From assembly GCF_014195535.1 (NCBI RefSeq), contig NZ_JACIBY010000005.1, forward strand, positions 379,845 through 443,844: DNA of 64,000 nucleotides, in the 5' to 3' direction. This document shows, piece by piece, positions 1 through 7,951 of this stretch (positions within the stretch are counted from its first letter, which is position 1; the number at the start of each line of letters is the position of its first letter). The stretch comes from Runella defluvii. GTDB lineage: Bacteria; Bacteroidota; Bacteroidia; Cytophagales; Spirosomataceae. The position numbers and the translations under genes were made by a program. The notes under the pieces were generated by a model, which saw nothing but the letters and a program-made list of their open reading frames with translations, had not been told where the DNA came from and did no database searches.

Positions 1-1279
1 AAGGCCCTGCCTCTTCTTCTCCGCGCGCGGTCGCTTCAAGTACTTCTTGTGCTTCCTCGTAGGTAAAACGTTTGTCAGAATGAATCACGGTACGGCCAAA
101 CCATTCGTTGACGATTTTGGCGTTTTCGTTTAACTCAAACACCACCGAAAACGTCAATTTATCTTCATTGGGGCGCAATGAACACAAGTTGTTGGATAGT
201 TTTTCGGGCAACATAGGCACCGTTCTATCCACCAAATACACCGACGTAGCACGGGCATACGCTTCCCGCTCCAACGCCGTGTTAGGACGTACGTAGTGCG
301 AAACGTCCGCGATGTGAACCCCGATTTCGAAATGACCATTTTCCAACAACTGAACCGAAAGTGCATCGTCAAAGTCTTTGGCATCGGCAGGGTCAATGGT
401 AAACGTTGTCACGGCACGCATATCGCGACGGCGCTTTATTTCGTCGTTTTCTATCACCTCCGAAATCGCATTTGATTCCGCTTCTACATCTTCAGGAAAC
501 TTATAAGGTAACCCAAACTCCGCCAAAATCGCGTGCATTTCGGTTTCGTGAGCTCCTGCTTTGCCTAATACTTCCAGCACTTCTCCTTCCATACGACGCG
601 AGCGCGTTGGGTACTGCGTAATTTTCAGCAACACCTTGTCTCCGTCTTGCGCATTGTTGAGTTTGGCCTCAGGAATATACACATCGTCATAAATGCGACG
701 GTTGTCCAACACCACAATGCCGTACTTAGGCCAAAGTTCGACTTCACCCACCAGTTCGACCCGTCCACGCTCTAAAATCTCTTCCACTCGGCCTTCGCGG
801 CGGCGGCCACTTCGGTAATCACTCAAAAGTTTTACCCGAACGGTATCGCCATCAATTGCTCCCCGCAAATCGTCGGAATCCACCCAAATGTCGGTATTTT
901 CTAACTTAGGCTGCTCGCTTGATTTTTGGGTATCTAGTACGATAAAGGCATAGTTTTTATTGACGTGTTCGACTTTCCCGATAAACACATTTGCGTTTTC
1001 GTTGGTCGCATACAGCCCTTCTTTCGTTCGGATTACTTTACTTTCTTCCACAAGCTCATCGAGCAATCCATTGAAAATAAGCCGAAGTTTTGGGTCATCG
1101 GCATCAAAATGACTGTGAAGTTCATGCAATTCAAAAGGTCGCTCGGTATTGATTTCAAAAAAAGTAGCAATCTCGGATTTGAGTTCATCCAAAAACGAGA
1201 CTATTTGTCGATGCGTACGTCCCCCTTGTTTCTTTTTGGGGCTACGCGTTTTCTGTGATTTTTTCTTCATACTTTTCAT
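1..1279 (-). CDS. rnr: Ribonuclease R (3'-truncated by window edge)
   Basis: Processive 3'-5' exoribonuclease of the RNB family, acting on structured RNA in the cytoplasm. Reading the minus strand from about 1279 down to base 1 gives one open frame with a basic N-terminus (Lys-rich, KKKSQKTRSPKKK-like), a winged-helix-like segment, cold-shock/OB domains (VNKNYAFIVLD, YGIVVLDNRRIYDDVYIP) and the start of the RNB catalytic domain. The RNB hallmark DPADAKDFDDALSV is present with its acidic metal ligands, followed by GVHIADVSHYV and SVYLVDRTVPMLPEKLSNN. The remainder of the catalytic domain and the S1 domain lie outside the window. In-frame ATGs occur at 1300, 1279 and 1270; I chose 1279 because the shorter forms start right at the Lys-rich tail seen in relatives, but no ribosome-binding site decides it. 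It is divergent from the gene at 1392. Confidence 0.93.
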   Translation of the reverse strand, partial: MKSMKKKSQKTRSPKKKQGGRTHRQIVSFLDELKSEIATFFEINTERPFELHELHSHFDADDPKLRLIFNGLLDELVEESKVIRTKEGLYATNENANVFIGKVEHVNKNYAFIVLDTQKSSEQPKLENTDIWVDSDDLRGAIDGDTVRVKLLSDYRSGRRREGRVEEILERGRVELVGEVELWPKYGIVVLDNRRIYDDVYIPEAKLNNAQDGDKVLLKITQYPTRSRRMEGEVLEVLGKAGAHETEMHAILAEFGLPYKFPEDVEAESNAISEVIENDEIKRRRDMRAVTTFTIDPADAKDFDDALSVQLLENGHFEIGVHIADVSHYVRPNTALEREAYARATSVYLVDRTVPMLPEKLSNNLCSLRPNEDKLTFSVVFELNENAKIVNEWFGRTVIHSDKRFTYEEAQEVLEATARGEEEAGP

Positions 1280-1391
1280 ACTTCTACTCAAATTAACCAT
1301 TTTTTTCCGAAAATCATTGCATTTCCCTAGTTTTTCAAACCAAAACACCTCTATTTGCGTAAATAAGTAAACACCCAAGACATTTTAAACT

Positions 1392-1727
1392 ATGGCATCG
1401 TACTACAACTCTGAAGACCTTAAAAAATTTGGCGCCATTGGCGATTTTGGTGCAAAAAATTTAGCGCAAGATTTCTTCAAATACTACGGCGACGTATTTG
1501 CAGAAGGCGCTCTCACCTCTCGCGAAAAATCACTCATTGCTTTGGCCGTAGCCCACGTGCTCAAATGCCCCTATTGCATTGATGCTTACACCACCGACAC
1601 CCTCGAAAAAGGCTGCTCAGAAGACGAAATGATGGAAGCCGTACACGTAAGTGCTGTGATGGCCGCAGGTATTACCTTGGTACACAGTACTCAAATGATT
1701 AACAAGGCGAAAGAAGTCACGATGTAA
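1392..1727 (+). CDS. AhpD/carboxymuconolactone-decarboxylase-like protein, arsenosugar-associated type
   Basis: A 111-residue all-helical protein of the CMD/AhpD superfamily. The conserved core LTSREKSLIALAVAHVLKCP carries the redox pair C59-P-Y-C62, with His55 just before it, then the usual helical tail with MAAGITLVHS. The His four residues after the second Cys in classical AhpD is absent (CIDAY). The gene lies 29 bp upstream of arsS on the same strand. That pairing, small peroxidase-like CMD protein plus radical SAM ArsS, is an established neighbourhood in arsenosugar biosynthesis loci, so I read it as the accessory peroxidase-like protein of that pathway. Its actual reaction is not known to me. 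ATG at 1392 is the only plausible start. Confidence 0.85.
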   Translation: MASYYNSEDLKKFGAIGDFGAKNLAQDFFKYYGDVFAEGALTSREKSLIALAVAHVLKCPYCIDAYTTDTLEKGCSEDEMMEAVHVSAVMAAGITLVHSTQMINKAKEVTM

Positions 1728-1756
1728 TTGTTGCAGGTTTTATTCTCCCCATTTTC

Positions 1757-2818
1757 ATGAATCCCGTCAAATCTCTCAAGGCACAAAAACACGAACTCGG
1801 AAACACCCAGTACCAGCTTGATGTACTGAACGATTCGGGAAAATTAGGGCATCACTTTCCCTTATTTCAGGAAAAACTCGCGCCCATCGGTTTGTTTCCG
1901 TTGAAACCCACGCAAATTGATATTTTTCAAATCAATGTGGGGAAAATGTGCAATCAAGTGTGTAAACATTGCCACGTGGACGCAGGTCCCGATCGCAAGG
2001 AGATTATGACGCAAGACACCATGCAGTTGTGTTTGGATGCCTTGAAAAAGCACCCCTTCAAAATCGTTGACCTCACGGGAGGAGCCCCCGAAATGAACCC
2101 TCATTTTCGATGGTTTGTGGAGCAAATTCGTGAAATTAGTCAGGAAATAAAAATCATTGTTCGCTGCAACCTTACCATCATTTTGGCCAACCCTAAGTAC
2201 CACGACCTGCCCGATTTCTTTAAACAGCATCAGGTGGAAGTGGTTTCTTCGTTGCCATTCTATACCGCCAACCGCACTGATTCTCAACGCGGCAATGGCG
2301 TTTTTGAAGATTCTATCAAAGCGCTTCAGCTCCTCAATGCCGTTGGGTATGGACAAGAAGGTTCGGGCTTGACCCTCAACTTGGTCTATAACCCTGCGGG
2401 CGCTTTTTTACCAAGCGGACAAGCGGGGCTGGAGCGCGAATTTAAGCGGGCACTAAAAACCAAATTTGGCATTGACTTCAACAGCCTTTTTTGCATCACC
2501 AACATCCCCATCAGTCGCTTTTTGGACTATTTGTTGGTGAGTGGCAACTACGGTTCGTACATGGAAAAGCTCGTCAATGCGTTTAATCCCGTAGCGGCTA
2601 GTAACGTCATGTGCCGCAACACCTTGTCGATTGGCTGGGACGGCTACTTGTTCGACTGTGATTTTAACCAAATGCTGGATTTAAAAGTAACAGGCTCAGT
2701 AAAGCACTTAAAGGACTTTGATTTTCAACAACTTACCGAACGAGACATCGTCATCAACCAGCACTGCTACGCCTGCACCGCAGGGGCGGGAAGTAGTTGT
2801 GGTGGCGAAGTGGCTTAA
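1757..2818 (+). CDS. arsS: Radical SAM protein ArsS (arsenosugar biosynthesis)
   Basis: A 353-residue radical SAM enzyme. The cluster-binding motif is C65-N-Q-V-C69-K-H-C72 (CxxxCxxC), followed by HVDAGPDRKE and the GGAPEMNP motif of the SAM-binding half. The C-terminal half has further cysteines (MCRN, LFDCDFNQ) and ends in HCYACTAGAGSSCGG, the Cys-rich tail typical of the ArsS family; in some relatives one of these Cys positions is selenocysteine, but here no in-frame TGA occurs. ArsS is known to act on S-adenosylmethionine and methylated arsenicals to form the 5'-deoxy-5'-dimethylarsinoyl-adenosine precursor of arsenosugars. No arsM methyltransferase is seen next to it, so the pathway must be completed elsewhere. 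It is probably co-transcribed with the CMD gene 29 bp upstream. Confidence 0.9.
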   Translation: MNPVKSLKAQKHELGNTQYQLDVLNDSGKLGHHFPLFQEKLAPIGLFPLKPTQIDIFQINVGKMCNQVCKHCHVDAGPDRKEIMTQDTMQLCLDALKKHPFKIVDLTGGAPEMNPHFRWFVEQIREISQEIKIIVRCNLTIILANPKYHDLPDFFKQHQVEVVSSLPFYTANRTDSQRGNGVFEDSIKALQLLNAVGYGQEGSGLTLNLVYNPAGAFLPSGQAGLEREFKRALKTKFGIDFNSLFCITNIPISRFLDYLLVSGNYGSYMEKLVNAFNPVAASNVMCRNTLSIGWDGYLFDCDFNQMLDLKVTGSVKHLKDFDFQQLTERDIVINQHCYACTAGAGSSCGGEVA

Positions 2819-2827
2819 ATTGTCCAA

Positions 2828-2860
2828 AAATTGTTGACTCTTGAAAAAAGTCAACAATTT
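2828..2860 (+). terminator. Hairpin downstream of arsS
   Basis: A perfect 12-bp inverted repeat (AAATTGTTGACT / AGTCAACAATTT) with a 9-nt loop starts 10 bases after the arsS stop. It has only a short T run in the stem end, so it is a weak intrinsic terminator candidate; it also overlaps the promoter of the next gene. Confidence 0.5.
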
Positions 2861-2870
2861 CTTACATTTG
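2841..2870 (+). promoter_or_regulatory. Bacteroidota-type promoter of the sterol desaturase gene
   Basis: TTG at 2841-2843 is followed after exactly 19 bases by TACATTTG at 2863-2870, matching the Bacteroidota housekeeping consensus TTG-N19-TAnnTTTG. The start codon is 47 bases further on. It separates the desaturase gene transcriptionally from arsS. The TTG box lies in the loop of the hairpin at 2828-2860. Confidence 0.6.
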
Positions 2871-2916
2871 TGATTAAAAACAGTATGCTTGCATAATTTG
2901 TTAGAAAAATCACCCA

Positions 2917-4185
2917 ATGGAAACCTACGGACGCATTCTTCTCATTGCCATGCCCATTTTTTTGGGCTTAGTTTTACTCGAAAAACTGTACGGATGGGCG
3001 GTAAAAAAGCACCCGTTCCGTACGATGGACGTACTTTCTAGCCTTAGTTCTGGCTACACCAACATCATCAAAGATGTGCTGGGCATTAGTGTTTCGATTC
3101 TGACTTACGGCTATATGGTCGAACATTGGGCGCTGTACAAAGTAGAATCTACGATTTGGGTCTATATCATCGCTTTCATTGCCCTCGATTTTTCGGGCTA
3201 TTGGGTACACCGCTTGAGCCACCAAATCAACTTTTTTTGGAACAAACACGCCATTCACCACAGCAGCGAAGAGTTTGACCTGGCCTGTGCCTTGCGCCAA
3301 AGCATTTCGTCGTTTGTCAATTTATTTACGATATTTTTGCTTCCTGCTGCGTTGCTAGGCGTTGAGCCAAAAGTCATTGCGATTGTCGCGCCGCTGCATT
3401 TGTTTGCCCAGTTTTGGTACCATACCATTTACATTGGTAAAATGGGCATCTTAGAACACATCATCGTGACGCCCTCGCACCACCGCGTACACCACGCCAT
3501 GAACCCCATTTATTTGGACAAAAACCATGGGCAGATTTTTATCATTTGGGATAAACTCTTTGGTACGTTTCAAGAAGAACTCCCCGACGTACCGCCTGTT
3601 TATGGCATCACTCGGCCCGTTCAGACGTGGAATCCCATCAAAATCAATTTCCAACACTTGTGGCTATTGATAAAAGACGCCTATCGGACAAACAATTGGA
3701 AGGATAAAGTTCGGATTTGGTTTATGCCAACAGGCTGGCGCCCTGCCGACGTCATCGAACGTTATCCCGTTTACAAAATCGACGACCCGTACCACTTCCA
3801 AAAGTACGCCCCAGAGGCTTCGGTAGCACTACGGACGTGGACGTGGATTCAGTTTTTGTTCACTTTTGCGCTCATCAATTACTTCTTTATCAACATTGCC
3901 AAAATAGGTACGCCCAACATTTTTGTCTATGGTGGCTTCTTATTTTTGTGCGTTTTTGCCTATACCGAACTCATGGATAAAAACCCCTACGCTTGGGCGT
4001 GGGAAGCGCTCAAAAACGCCATTGGGCTGTTTTTGATTTACCAAAACGGCTGGTTCGGAATGTCAGAAACCATGCCTTGGGGCACCGTAGTACTGGCGAG
4101 TTACTTTGTACTTTCGAGCATTGTGGTAGCGTTGTTTGCACGGTCGCTGACTTTTTATTCATCCCAAAGGCTTTCCAATGTATAA
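2917..4185 (+). CDS. Sterol desaturase / fatty acid hydroxylase family membrane protein
   Basis: A 422-residue multi-pass membrane protein of the di-iron fatty acid hydroxylase superfamily. All three His clusters expected for the metal site are visible: H98-RLS-H102, H111-AI-H114-H115 and HHRVHH at about 188-193. N-terminal helices (residues 7-23, 50-66, 80-95) precede the catalytic core; the last 130 residues add three or four more hydrophobic helices, making it longer than the roughly 300-residue minimal members. The substrate is unknown; members hydroxylate or desaturate lipids, sterols or carotenoids. It has its own promoter-like sequence upstream, and its last 31 bp overlap the convergent aldo/keto reductase gene. 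A shorter relative lies at 30538-31560. Confidence 0.88.
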   Translation: METYGRILLIAMPIFLGLVLLEKLYGWAVKKHPFRTMDVLSSLSSGYTNIIKDVLGISVSILTYGYMVEHWALYKVESTIWVYIIAFIALDFSGYWVHRLSHQINFFWNKHAIHHSSEEFDLACALRQSISSFVNLFTIFLLPAALLGVEPKVIAIVAPLHLFAQFWYHTIYIGKMGILEHIIVTPSHHRVHHAMNPIYLDKNHGQIFIIWDKLFGTFQEELPDVPPVYGITRPVQTWNPIKINFQHLWLLIKDAYRTNNWKDKVRIWFMPTGWRPADVIERYPVYKIDDPYHFQKYAPEASVALRTWTWIQFLFTFALINYFFINIAKIGTPNIFVYGGFLFLCVFAYTELMDKNPYAWAWEALKNAIGLFLIYQNGWFGMSETMPWGTVVLASYFVLSSIVVALFARSLTFYSSQRLSNV

Positions 4186-5108
4186 TCAGACCCTTCTAAG
4201 CACCAAAAATTGCCTTTGATGTAACGGTACTGCAAGTCTAACTCCCGCAGGGTTTTCATTTCTTGCTCGGTTAGCTCAATGTCGGCAGCGGCTAAGTTTT
4301 CTTGCAAGCGTCCTGCGTTGACTGACTTTGGAATCACGGACGTTCCCCGATTGACTGCCCACGCCAGCATCAACTGCGCGGCCGAGCAGCCGCGTGCTTG
4401 CGCCAAAGTACGAATTACTTCATTTTCAAATAATTTAGGTTCGCCGTCCACAATCCGATTGGCAGGTCGGTCTGACGAGCCTAAGGGGCAATACCCCGTC
4501 AAAACGATGCCGTGCTCGCGGCAATAGTCCACCATGGGCCACTGTTGCAAAAACGGATGCAGTTCCAGCTGATTCACCTCAGGACGAACGCCCGTGGCGG
4601 CAGTTACCTCTTCCAGCTTTTTGATGCTGAAATTGGACACCCCGATGTGGCGCGTCAGTCCCATTTCTTTCAAAACAATCATTTCTGCCCAAGTTTCTGA
4701 AAGAGGAACGTCCGTCAGACTGAGCATGTCCTCGCCTGTTTGGGGATAAGCTACCTCTCGTTTGAGCGCTACGGGCCAATGAATGAGGTACAAGTCGAGG
4801 TAGTCGAGCTGTAAATCTTTTAAAGTGGTGTTGATGGAAGGCAAAATATGTTGTTTTTCGTGGCTGTTGTTCCAAAGTTTCGACGTAATCCAGAGGTCTT
4901 CTCTTTTTACCGTTCCTTCGTTCATTGCATCCGCAAACGCCTGACCGATTTCTTGCTCATTGCCATACACTAAAGCGCAGTCAAAATGCCGATAGCCAAT
5001 CTCAATAGCGGTCTTTACGGCCGTATATACTTCTCCCTTGGCCGATTTCCACGTCCCAAGCCCCAAGGCGGGCATTTTGTCTCCGTTTTCAAAAGTTAAG
5101 TAGTTCAT
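4155..5108 (-). CDS. Aldo/keto reductase
   Basis: A 317-residue cytoplasmic NAD(P)H-dependent aldo/keto reductase with a complete catalytic tetrad: D43 and Y48 (HFDCALVYGNE), K77 (ITSKLW) and H110 (YLIHWP). GLGTW near the N-terminus and VSNFSIKKLEE, PLGSSDRP and VIPKSVNAGRLQEN (cofactor phosphate-binding region) follow in the usual order of a TIM-barrel AKR. The similarity is to the aldehyde-reductase-like AKR1/AKR5 group, which suggests reduction of aldehydes or ketones, but the substrate cannot be told from sequence. The 3' end overlaps the convergent desaturase gene by 31 bp, which is the only oddity. The start ATG at 5108 places the beta1 strand immediately, as expected. Confidence 0.92.
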   Translation of the reverse strand: MNYLTFENGDKMPALGLGTWKSAKGEVYTAVKTAIEIGYRHFDCALVYGNEQEIGQAFADAMNEGTVKREDLWITSKLWNNSHEKQHILPSINTTLKDLQLDYLDLYLIHWPVALKREVAYPQTGEDMLSLTDVPLSETWAEMIVLKEMGLTRHIGVSNFSIKKLEEVTAATGVRPEVNQLELHPFLQQWPMVDYCREHGIVLTGYCPLGSSDRPANRIVDGEPKLFENEVIRTLAQARGCSAAQLMLAWAVNRGTSVIPKSVNAGRLQENLAAADIELTEQEMKTLRELDLQYRYIKGNFWCLEGSDYTLESLWDE

Positions 5109-5177
5109 TTCAAAAGTAAGTTATCTTAAAACCATCCACTGGCGCTATGAGTTAAATATAGCAAACTCCTTTTTCTA

Positions 5178-5882
5178 ATGTCATTTCAAGGAAAAAACAT
5201 TCTTATCATCGGGGCAAGCTCTGGAATTGGCCTTGCCATTGCCCAAACCCTTCAAGCCGAAGGAGCCTCGTTGTTTACGGCTTCACGCCGCGCACCGCAG
5301 GGTATTCAAAGTCAACATAGTACGTGGGATGTCACTCAGCCCGTTGAAGGTCTTTTTGACGCATTACCCGATACCCTTCACGGCCTTGTGTATGCCCCAG
5401 GCAGTATCAATCTCAAACCTTTTCAGCGGTTTTCGTTGGCTGATTTTCAGGCAGATTTCAACGTCAATGTCTTAGGAGCCGTCGCCGCGATTCAGGCCAA
5501 CCTTGCCCGACTTCGTAAAGCAGGCGGGGCATCCATTGTGCTTTTTAGTACGGTTGCCGTTCAAACGGGCATGGGTTTTCACGCGTCGATTGCCACGGCC
5601 AAAGGAGCCGTAGAAGGATTGACTCGTTCGTTGGCGGCGGAGTTGGCCGCCACCAAAATCCGTTGCAATGCCATCGCACCATCGCTAACCGACACGCCGT
5701 TGGCGGCCTCATTGTTGTCGAGTGATGAAAAACGAGAGGCTTCCAACAAACGCCACCCGATTGGACGCGTGGGTACGCCCCAAGATTTGGCCGCCGTAGC
5801 GAAGTTATTGCTTTCGGACGAAGGTAGCTGGATTACGGGACAGGTTCTCAACGTAGATGGCGGAATGGGACGATTGAAGTAA
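5178..5882 (+). CDS. SDR family oxidoreductase lacking the catalytic tyrosine
   Basis: A 234-residue Rossmann-fold short-chain dehydrogenase/reductase. The cofactor loop GASSGIGLAIAQ (from about residue 12), the YAPG variant of the NNAG motif, the Ser of the active site (VLFSTVAV) and a C-terminal ITGQVLNVDGGMG are all recognisable. The YxxxK motif is altered: the Lys of IATAK is present but the position of the catalytic Tyr is Ile (HASIATAKGAVEG). The rest of the helix is well conserved, so this looks like a real subfamily feature and not decay. The reaction may be absent or use another acid. It is transcribed away from the aldo/keto reductase and ends in a hairpin that includes its stop codon. 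Confidence 0.88.
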   Translation: MSFQGKNILIIGASSGIGLAIAQTLQAEGASLFTASRRAPQGIQSQHSTWDVTQPVEGLFDALPDTLHGLVYAPGSINLKPFQRFSLADFQADFNVNVLGAVAAIQANLARLRKAGGASIVLFSTVAVQTGMGFHASIATAKGAVEGLTRSLAAELAATKIRCNAIAPSLTDTPLAASLLSSDEKREASNKRHPIGRVGTPQDLAAVAKLLLSDEGSWITGQVLNVDGGMGRLK

Positions 5883-5891
5883 TCGTCCCAT
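5865..5891 (+). terminator. Hairpin over the SDR stop codon
   Basis: An 11-bp perfect inverted repeat (ATGGGACGATT / AATCGTCCCAT) with loop GAAGT encloses the TAA stop at 5880-5882. It sits between two convergent genes, so it may serve both as a bidirectional terminator, although the flanking T tract is short. Confidence 0.55.
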
Positions 5892-5896
5892 TTGTG

Positions 5897-7114
5897 CTAA
5901 AACTGGAAAACTTGGCGCTTTCTTTCTGATTGTGGCTTTCCTTTTTTATAGGTCGGCGTCCATTTTTCTCCCTGTTTGAGGATGCGAACGGCTTCCTCAA
6001 ACAGCTGATTATTCGCCCTATTTTTATTCTCAAAATCACTTAATTCCCCCAACTCGTTTACTGTAAATTCGACCACTACTCGTCCGCGAGGGCCTTGGGG
6101 GTTCTTTTCCAAAAATGCTTGTATTGCTTGCCGTACGTAATCGGAATACGTTTTTTGGTTTTGGATTGATCTGGACTTTTGGGTACGTTTGCTATCGCCT
6201 GTGACCACTACCTCACTGAGTGCATTTTGCTCTGCTTTTAACAAAACTGGGGCTAAAAGCGAATCTTTCACCGTGATTTGGACGGGAACAAAACCGACGG
6301 CACCGACACTTACATTGTCATTGGGACGTACTCCTCGTAGGAAAAACGTTCCGTCGTTAGCCGAAGAAGTCCCTCGGTTGCGTCCCATCACCGCAATGAT
6401 ACTTCCTGCCAGTGCTTCTCGCGTTTCGGCATCCAATATCTTTCCGCGTAGCGTAAACGTATCGGCTGGTAACGCCGCCGCAGGAGCCGATGCAACTCGA
6501 CTTTTTGCCTGCGCGGGCCTCGTAGCCAATTCCTGCGCAGGAACTGCGGCGATTTCCTCCGCCTTTTTTTCTGCTACTATGCTTGCTGCACTGCCCTCCG
6601 CGGGAGCAGCTTCCAACATTTCTTGGGTAGGAGGCGCAGCGGCCACTTGTTCTTCGACTGGTTTTTGAGCAAGCGTTTTCGTCTTGGGTTTGGCAGAAAG
6701 TGTTGGCGAGTTTTCTTCTAAAATAGGCGCACTTTCAGGTACGGGAACCGACGGCAATACCGTCTCTGCCGTTGTTTTAGCCGTTGATTCGGGTAACTCT
6801 TGCCGCTGTACCAACCACCAACCCAACCCCACAGCCATAACCACCGCAGCAGCCGAGGCATAGTAATACGGTACTAACCTGCGTTTTTGGGGTGAAATTC
6901 GTTGTTGAAGCCGCCTACGAACATCCAACAGCGCTGCCGACTCGTCCACGCCCGCTTTTTTCATGGCTTGGAGACCTTCCAGTGTATCATCCACCTGCTG
7001 GTTTTGCAATGCTTCTTTTTCGACCTTGTGCTGGTCTTGGGGAGTCAGTGTCCCTGCTACGTACTGGCGCAGTTGGGGCATCAAAGGCGAAGTAGGTTGT
7101 TTTGATTTAGCCAT
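5897..7114 (-). CDS. Membrane protein with carboxypeptidase-regulatory-like and TonB C-terminal domains (anti-sigma-like)
   Basis: A 405-residue single-pass membrane protein. Residues 1-80 are a charged cytoplasmic segment resembling the helical N-terminal region of Bacteroidota anti-sigma factors, followed by one transmembrane helix at about 83-100 (YASAAAVVMAVGLGWWLV). Then comes an Ala/Pro/Glu-rich periplasmic linker (about 105-215), a CarboxypepD_reg-like beta-sandwich (FTLRGKILDAETREALAGS to LSEVVVTG, about 220-305), and a C-terminal TonB_C-like domain (GRVVVEFTVNELGELSDF). The gene starts 8 bp inside the end of the ECF sigma factor gene, which implies translational coupling and suggests it controls that sigma factor. 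I infer a cell-surface stress or assembly signalling role; the domain order is not that of a classical FecR. Confidence 0.8.
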   Translation of the reverse strand: MAKSKQPTSPLMPQLRQYVAGTLTPQDQHKVEKEALQNQQVDDTLEGLQAMKKAGVDESAALLDVRRRLQQRISPQKRRLVPYYYASAAAVVMAVGLGWWLVQRQELPESTAKTTAETVLPSVPVPESAPILEENSPTLSAKPKTKTLAQKPVEEQVAAAPPTQEMLEAAPAEGSAASIVAEKKAEEIAAVPAQELATRPAQAKSRVASAPAAALPADTFTLRGKILDAETREALAGSIIAVMGRNRGTSSANDGTFFLRGVRPNDNVSVGAVGFVPVQITVKDSLLAPVLLKAEQNALSEVVVTGDSKRTQKSRSIQNQKTYSDYVRQAIQAFLEKNPQGPRGRVVVEFTVNELGELSDFENKNRANNQLFEEAVRILKQGEKWTPTYKKGKPQSERKRQVFQF

Positions 7115-7688
7115 GTTGTTTGCCCTCCATGCACAGTTTTAGGTTACGCTTTCCGTTTTGGAGATAACTTTTCACTTTTGTTAACGCAAATCCCGTTTGC
7201 TCGGCAATCTGTTGGTAGCAAAGTTGTTGGAAATAAAACAGTTCTACGCTTTTGCGCTGTTCTACGGCCAACGTTTGCAGGCAATCGCCCAAATCCGACA
7301 ATTGCGTTTCAAGCGTTGCGTCGGTTTCGGGGGTTTGTACCACGAAGGTTTCGTAGGCTTCGTGGTCAAATAGCCCCTCGTCGCCCACTACCACGCGTTT
7401 GGCGCGCAGTTGCATCAAACAATGATTGCGCGTTACGCTGTGCAACCAGCTTTTGAAGTTGCGCACTTCGCTCGTTTTCAACTCTTCTATCAATTGCTCA
7501 AACACCTGCATGACGGCATCTTTGGCATCGTCTTCGTCGCGCAAGTACCTGAAACATACCGCAAAGACCATGTCCATGTGCCGTTCGTATAACTCACCCA
7601 ACTCGGTCAAATTGCCCGTTCGGCGATACTCCGAGAGGTAGTCGGTATCGGAGAAATCTGCTTTTCGACGAAATAGTTTTAAGAACAA
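7107..7688 (-). CDS. RNA polymerase ECF-type sigma-70 factor
   Basis: A 193-residue ECF sigma factor. The region 2 signature is visible from residue 30 on (ELYERHMDMVFAVCFRYLRDEDDAKDAVMQVFEQL), with NFKSWLHSVTRNHCLMQLR as the DNA-melting/-10 part. Region 4 follows an acidic linker (VEQRKSVELFYFQQLCYQQI, TGFALTKVKSYLQNGKRNLK), with the expected helix-turn-helix. The last eight bases overlap the start of the downstream membrane protein, the usual arrangement of a sigma factor with its membrane-bound regulator. The divergent vWA lipoprotein gene at 7952 is a likely member of its regulon; this is an inference from position only. Confidence 0.93.
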   Translation of the reverse strand: MFLKLFRRKADFSDTDYLSEYRRTGNLTELGELYERHMDMVFAVCFRYLRDEDDAKDAVMQVFEQLIEELKTSEVRNFKSWLHSVTRNHCLMQLRAKRVVVGDEGLFDHEAYETFVVQTPETDATLETQLSDLGDCLQTLAVEQRKSVELFYFQQLCYQQIAEQTGFALTKVKSYLQNGKRNLKLCMEGKQHG

Positions 7689-7730
7689 GTCTTTGCTGCT
7701 TTTTTAAGTATTGAAAATTAACAAGATACC

Positions 7731-7831
7731 AGGGCTAACGCCCCTTTCTGTATTAGAATCGTTTTTATATCTACGATGATGTTAGGGCTACGCCCCTCAA
7801 AAACCGAAAAAGATATAACCCTGACATCATC
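7731..7831. repeat. Nested palindromic repeats between sigma factor and vWA genes
   Basis: Two short hairpins of one kind, GGGC-TAAC-GCCC (7732-7743) and GGGC-TAC-GCCC (7785-7795), lie in the divergent intergenic region. A longer inverted repeat (GATGATGTTAGGG at 7775-7787, CCCTGACATCATC at 7819-7831, one G-T pair) encloses the second. They look like copies of dispersed Bacteroidota intergenic palindromes. Confidence 0.55.
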
Positions 7832-7951
7832 ATTGAATGTAGTTTATCTTTAGATGAACGAATAGAGAAAATTCCACAAAAAAATTTCAAAAACTTTTAT
7901 GGAATCGGGCTGGTGGTTGCATCTAGTGGTTGAAACTAACAAATCACAACC

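Noticed and set aside
1757-2818. Selenocysteine in ArsS
   Set aside because: Some relatives have selenocysteine in the C-terminal Cys cluster, but this gene has ordinary cysteine codons and no in-frame TGA before its stop.
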